From the NCBI GenBank assembly GCA_046262315.1, contig JBHEMZ010000125.1, positions 1 through 8,536 on the forward strand: a stretch of DNA of 8,536 nt, written 5' to 3'. Source of the stretch: JACVRM01 sp046262315. Lineage in GTDB: Bacteria; Actinomycetota; Thermoleophilia; Gaiellales; Gaiellaceae. The position numbers and the translations under genes were made by a program. This document shows positions 6,100-8,536 of this stretch, piece after piece (position 1 is the first letter of the stretch; each line of letters starts with the position of its first letter). Under the pieces are notes generated by a model. That model saw only the letters and a program-made list of their open reading frames with translations, made no database searches and had not been told where the DNA came from.

Positions 6100-8210
6100 C
6101 TCACGCCGACATGTCCGCCAGCGCGACCGTGTCTCGCGGAGGCGCAAACTCGTGAGTCCGCTGTCCAGTTCGGCCGCGAGGCCTGGGCGCCGAGCAGGCG
6201 GCCCGGGGCGGGGAGCGGATTCGCTGCGGCGAAGCTCGCGGACCACGAGCCCGTCCCGCAGACGGGCAGGACGAGCTGTGTCCTGCGCCCGTCCCGCAAG
6301 GCGACCGTTCTGGTGCCTTCCGCCGTGCGGAAGGTGACGCTCGTGTCGCCGGCGCCCCGCGGCGCTGTCAGCGCAACGGTCAGGCGGCCTGCCACCGCGC
6401 CTCCCGGCCGGGCCGGCCAGATGCCGATGGTCCCACCCGCGGCCAGCCAGCCGTCCGGATACCAGCCGAGCAGGTAGAACTCGAGCCGCGGGGTACCCGT
6501 GCGCCGCCAGAGGCGGAAGTCCGGCGCCGAAGCGACCGGCCGGGCGCCGTGCAGCTCCACGACCGCGCCGAACTCGTCGACGAGCAGCGACCGCCGCAAG
6601 GGCCGCCGCTCGTCGAGCAGCGTGCCATCGCTTGCGATCGTGAGCACCCGCGAGGCGAAGCCGTCAAGGGGCGCCGTGCCGGGCATGAGCAGCACGTCAC
6701 GCACCGAGCGGTTCCAGAACAGCTGCTCACTCGCCGCCGTGCGCACGCCGAGCGTCCGCACGAGCGCGACGCGGCCGACGTCCGCGTGATCGACCCACGA
6801 GGGGTTGTCCGGCAGGAGTGCCTCGCGGACCACGCGCGTGTTCGTCGAGTCGAGCGCCGTCACACCGGCCGAGGCTGCACCGCACGCTGCTACGGCGAGA
6901 CCAAGCGCAAGAAGTGCGCCCCAGCGCGGCCGGAGCGAAAGGGCCGCGGCGGCGCACAGGAGCAGGGCTGCGGCGAGCGAGATGGCCAAAGCACCCGCCC
7001 CGGCACTCCCGAGCGCCTCCTCGAGGCGGAAGGCCGCGAGCAGGAACGGCGAGTGAACCTTTCCCACGGCCGCGGTGTATCCAGAAAGCGGCAGTACCGC
7101 CGCGACGGCAAGCCCGAGCGCGGCGAGGGCGGCGTGCGCCTTGCGCCACGGCCAGCCGCGCGAGGCGTAGAGGGCGAAGAGCACGCCGACGAGCGGGACG
7201 GCGTAGAAGGTGTAGCGCTCCTGGATGCGATCGACGTCGCCGAACGTGCTCGCCTCGAGCAGCAGGCCCGCCGCGAAGGTGCCGCCGAGTGCGCCGGTGA
7301 CGAGCTCTGCCCGCGAGCGCGGGCGTACGAGGGCGAGCACGAGGCCGAGAACCGCCGCCGGGACCAGGATCACACCTGAGGCGTAGAAGAGTCCCAGCGC
7401 ATTTCGCGCCAGGCTCGGCCCTACCTCTCCCGGCGAAAGGTGTCCCGCGCCGGCGTCGTAGACGCCCAGCAGCCGGTCCGGGCCGAGCGCAAGCGTGACG
7501 AGGAGGGCCGCGGTCAGCGCGCCGAGCACGAGAGCCTGTTCGCGCAGCGCCGCCCTCAGACGGTGCTCGCGTGCGCCGACGAAGGCGAGCGCAACGACGA
7601 AGCACGGCACCAGCATCACGAACTGCACCCGCGCGAAGATCGTGAGCGCGGCGAGAACGATGAACAGCACTCCCGCCCACCGCCGGCCCTCGAGCGCCGC
7701 CGCTCCGGCGGCCACCGCGCCGAGCGCGAGCGGGTACGCGAACGGCTCGGCCATGATCCACGACGCGTAGAGCAAGTCGGGCACCGCGACCGCGAGCGCG
7801 GCGCAGCCGAGAGCCAGCCACAGGCCGACGCCGAGGCGGCGCGCGAGCAGGAAGGCCGGCACGGCCGCGAGGGACATCGCGAGCGCTCCCATGAGCTGGA
7901 TCAAGCGATACGAGTCGGCCACGTCGCCGAAGAGCCACGCCGGCGCGGTCACGAGCGGCTGGAGGAGAGCCGGAAAGCTCACCTCGACCCCGCGCACGAG
8001 CGGCCGGCCGGTCTCGGCGAGCGAGCGACCGAGCTCCGCGTACAGGTACTCGTCCTGGAAGTAGGCGGGCGTCAGCCGCAGCGAGCCGGCGACCACGCGG
8101 ACGACGAAGCTCACTGCGACGACGACCGTCAGCAGCGGCGCGGTGGTGGCCCAGGAGGCGGCGGTCAGGCGAGCGCGTGCGCGCCGAGGCAGGGAAGCAG
8201 CGACGTCCAC
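6096..8210 (-). CDS. Polytopic GT-C fold glycosyltransferase-like protein (PMT/GT39-GT83 type)
   Basis: The 704-residue product has about 10-12 membrane helices in the first 450 residues and a soluble, probably extracytoplasmic, C-terminal domain (about 455-704). After the first helix (24-45) comes FQDEYLYAELGRSL (51-64); an acidic DE pair in the first outer loop (D53, E54) is where GT-C enzymes that use polyprenyl-phosphate sugars carry their catalytic acid. Further features are MAEPFAYPLAL (153-163) and QERYTFYAVPL (330-340), which recur in this type of protein. It likely moves a sugar from a lipid carrier to a wall polymer, glycan or protein outside the membrane; donor and acceptor are unknown. 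The GTG start at 8210 lacks a clear ribosome binding site, so the true start could be slightly different, but the first helix is intact. The gene faces away from the IS110 element. Confidence 0.82.
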   Translation of the reverse strand: MDVAASLPRRARARLTAASWATTAPLLTVVVAVSFVVRVVAGSLRLTPAYFQDEYLYAELGRSLAETGRPLVRGVEVSFPALLQPLVTAPAWLFGDVADSYRLIQLMGALAMSLAAVPAFLLARRLGVGLWLALGCAALAVAVPDLLYASWIMAEPFAYPLALGAVAAGAAALEGRRWAGVLFIVLAALTIFARVQFVMLVPCFVVALAFVGAREHRLRAALREQALVLGALTAALLVTLALGPDRLLGVYDAGAGHLSPGEVGPSLARNALGLFYASGVILVPAAVLGLVLALVRPRSRAELVTGALGGTFAAGLLLEASTFGDVDRIQERYTFYAVPLVGVLFALYASRGWPWRKAHAALAALGLAVAAVLPLSGYTAAVGKVHSPFLLAAFRLEEALGSAGAGALAISLAAALLLCAAAALSLRPRWGALLALGLAVAACGAASAGVTALDSTNTRVVREALLPDNPSWVDHADVGRVALVRTLGVRTAASEQLFWNRSVRDVLLMPGTAPLDGFASRVLTIASDGTLLDERRPLRRSLLVDEFGAVVELHGARPVASAPDFRLWRRTGTPRLEFYLLGWYPDGWLAAGGTIGIWPARPGGAVAGRLTVALTAPRGAGDTSVTFRTAEGTRTVALRDGRRTQLVLPVCGTGSWSASFAAANPLPAPGRLLGAQASRPNWTADSRVCASARHGRAGGHVGVS

Positions 8211-8223
8211 AAGAGCCGTATCG

Positions 8224-8388
8224 GCAGGAGTCCTGCATCCCTGATCGAGGGATCCTCAAAGGGAGGGGGAGAGGAAGACGCGCAGGCCCCCGGATCGAAT
8301 GGCCTTCGCAGGAAGGAATGCGATGAAGAAGGGCCTCCCCGGCTGGCAGGTTCCGGCTTGTCCAGTGGGAGCTACCGAGAGGAGGCCC
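8224..8388 (+). ncRNA. Candidate IS110 bridge RNA in the 5' non-coding end
   Basis: No gene fits here, but stems follow one another: GCAGG/CCTGC (8224-8228/8232-8236); ATCCCT/AGGGAT (8237-8242/8248-8253); GCG-AGGCC with GGCCT-CGC (8280-8288/8301-8309, one mismatch), or alternatively CCTTC/GAAGG (8303-8307/8312-8316); and GGGCCTCC/GGAGGCCC (8331-8338/8381-8388). The last encloses CTGG-CAGG with CTTG-CCAG (8343-8350/8357-8365, one G:U, one bulge). In IS110 elements such as IS621 the left non-coding end encodes a bridge RNA of about this size, with stem-flanked internal loops that base-pair with target and donor DNA. The stem pair 8331-8388 with an unpaired 3' strand (8366-8380) has that general form. 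Ends and guide bases are not determined. Confidence 0.45.
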
Positions 8389-8395
8389 GAGTTCA

Positions 8396-8536
8396 ATGTT
8401 GCACGCTGGTTTGGATCTCAGCGGCAGGCGTCTCGACTTCCACCTGCTTGACCAGGGGGGAGTGAGCGTCGAGGTCGGCGCGGCAGCGCCCGATGCCGAC
8501 GGGCTGCGTGGTCTCGCCGACCGGGTCGCCCGTCAC
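8396..8536 (+). CDS. IS110-family transposase (DEDD recombinase), N-terminal part
   Basis: The 47 visible codons run in frame to the window edge: MLHAGLDLSGRRLDFHLLD, then a region ending DADGLRGLADRVARH. The opening 'GLDLS...LDFHLLD' corresponds to the first RuvC-like strand of IS110/Tnp1 recombinases, where the Asp of GLDLS (residue 7) is the first residue of the DEDD catalytic set. These enzymes use a RuvC-like domain plus a second domain with a catalytic Ser to recombine DNA through an RNA guide. ATG 8396 is well supported by AGAGGAGG at 8378-8385, 10 nt upstream. The rest of the protein, and so whether it is intact, lies outside the window. Confidence 0.82.
   Translation, partial: MLHAGLDLSGRRLDFHLLDQGGVSVEVGAAAPDADGLRGLADRVARH

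Larger units (their letters stand above)
8211..8536 (+). mobile_element. IS110-family insertion sequence, left end (partial, boundary unknown)
   Basis: The transposase at 8396 marks an IS110-family element that continues beyond the window. The left boundary cannot be fixed because IS110 elements usually lack long terminal inverted repeats and the right end is not visible; it must lie somewhere upstream of 8396, most likely in the 8211-8260 stretch beside the start of the membrane gene. The start given here is the upper limit set by that gene. Confidence 0.6.

Noticed and set aside
6727..8259. Second long minus-strand frame (510 codons) over the GT-C gene
   Set aside because: It is Arg-rich and lacks membrane segments, a shifted shadow of the 704-residue frame.
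7440..8465. Long + strand open frame (341 codons) antisense to the membrane gene
   Set aside because: It is Arg/Glu/Gln-rich with no domain, runs antisense to the GT-C gene and across the hairpins into the transposase. The minus-strand frame gives a coherent polytopic protein, so this is a high-GC shadow.
1..8536. CRISPR array, integrase attachment site or replication origin
   Set aside because: No regularly spaced repeats, no tRNA-flanked direct repeats and no DnaA-box cluster were seen.

Overview
The window looks like the chromosome of a high-GC actinobacterium, probably from the Thermoleophilia (Gaiellales or Solirubrobacterales type). This lineage call is an inference from very high GC, Arg/Ala-rich proteins, GTG starts and the style of the hypothetical proteins; no rRNA marker is present. 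Most of the window is ordinary core genome, and the right edge enters a mobile element.

Layout. Positions 2-145 hold the C-terminal end of an oligopeptide/dipeptide ABC transporter permease, followed by a strong GC hairpin (171-196). Positions 204-1718 encode an exported clan-A-like glycosidase with a Thr/Pro linker and a C-terminal membrane anchor. Then comes the classic translation/secretion/transcription block, all on +: rpmG (1795-1956), secE (1960-2295), nusG (2306-2836), rplK (2840-3265) and rplA (3262-4026, GTGA overlap with rplK). A 148-nt leader with the features of a ribosomal protein L10 leader (4027-4174) separates rplA from rplJ (4175-4918) and rplL (4921-5310). An 11-bp hairpin (5343-5368) closes the operon. 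rpoB does not follow rplL directly; instead there is a membrane-anchored hypothetical protein (5470-6099, +) with its own plausible promoter. It ends tail-to-tail, with a 4-bp CTAG overlap, against a large polytopic GT-C/PMT-like membrane protein (6096-8210, -).

Right edge. At 8396 the start of an IS110-family DEDD transposase/recombinase opens on + and runs in frame to the window end. The 185 nt between it and the divergent membrane gene contain no gene but at least five stem-loops, the position and general form expected of an IS110 bridge RNA. One 8-bp stem (8331-8338 with 8381-8388) contains the transposase Shine-Dalgarno sequence, so the RNA structure and transposase translation may be mutually exclusive. 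This is the most interesting part of the window.

How it works together. RpmG, L11, L1, L10 and L7/L12 build the 50S subunit (the last four around the stalk and L1 arm). SecE is the essential small subunit of the SecYEG channel and NusG is the general elongation factor. L10 probably controls rplJL through the leader. The flanking envelope genes (permease, anchored glycosidase, GT-C protein) look functionally unrelated to the ribosomal block.
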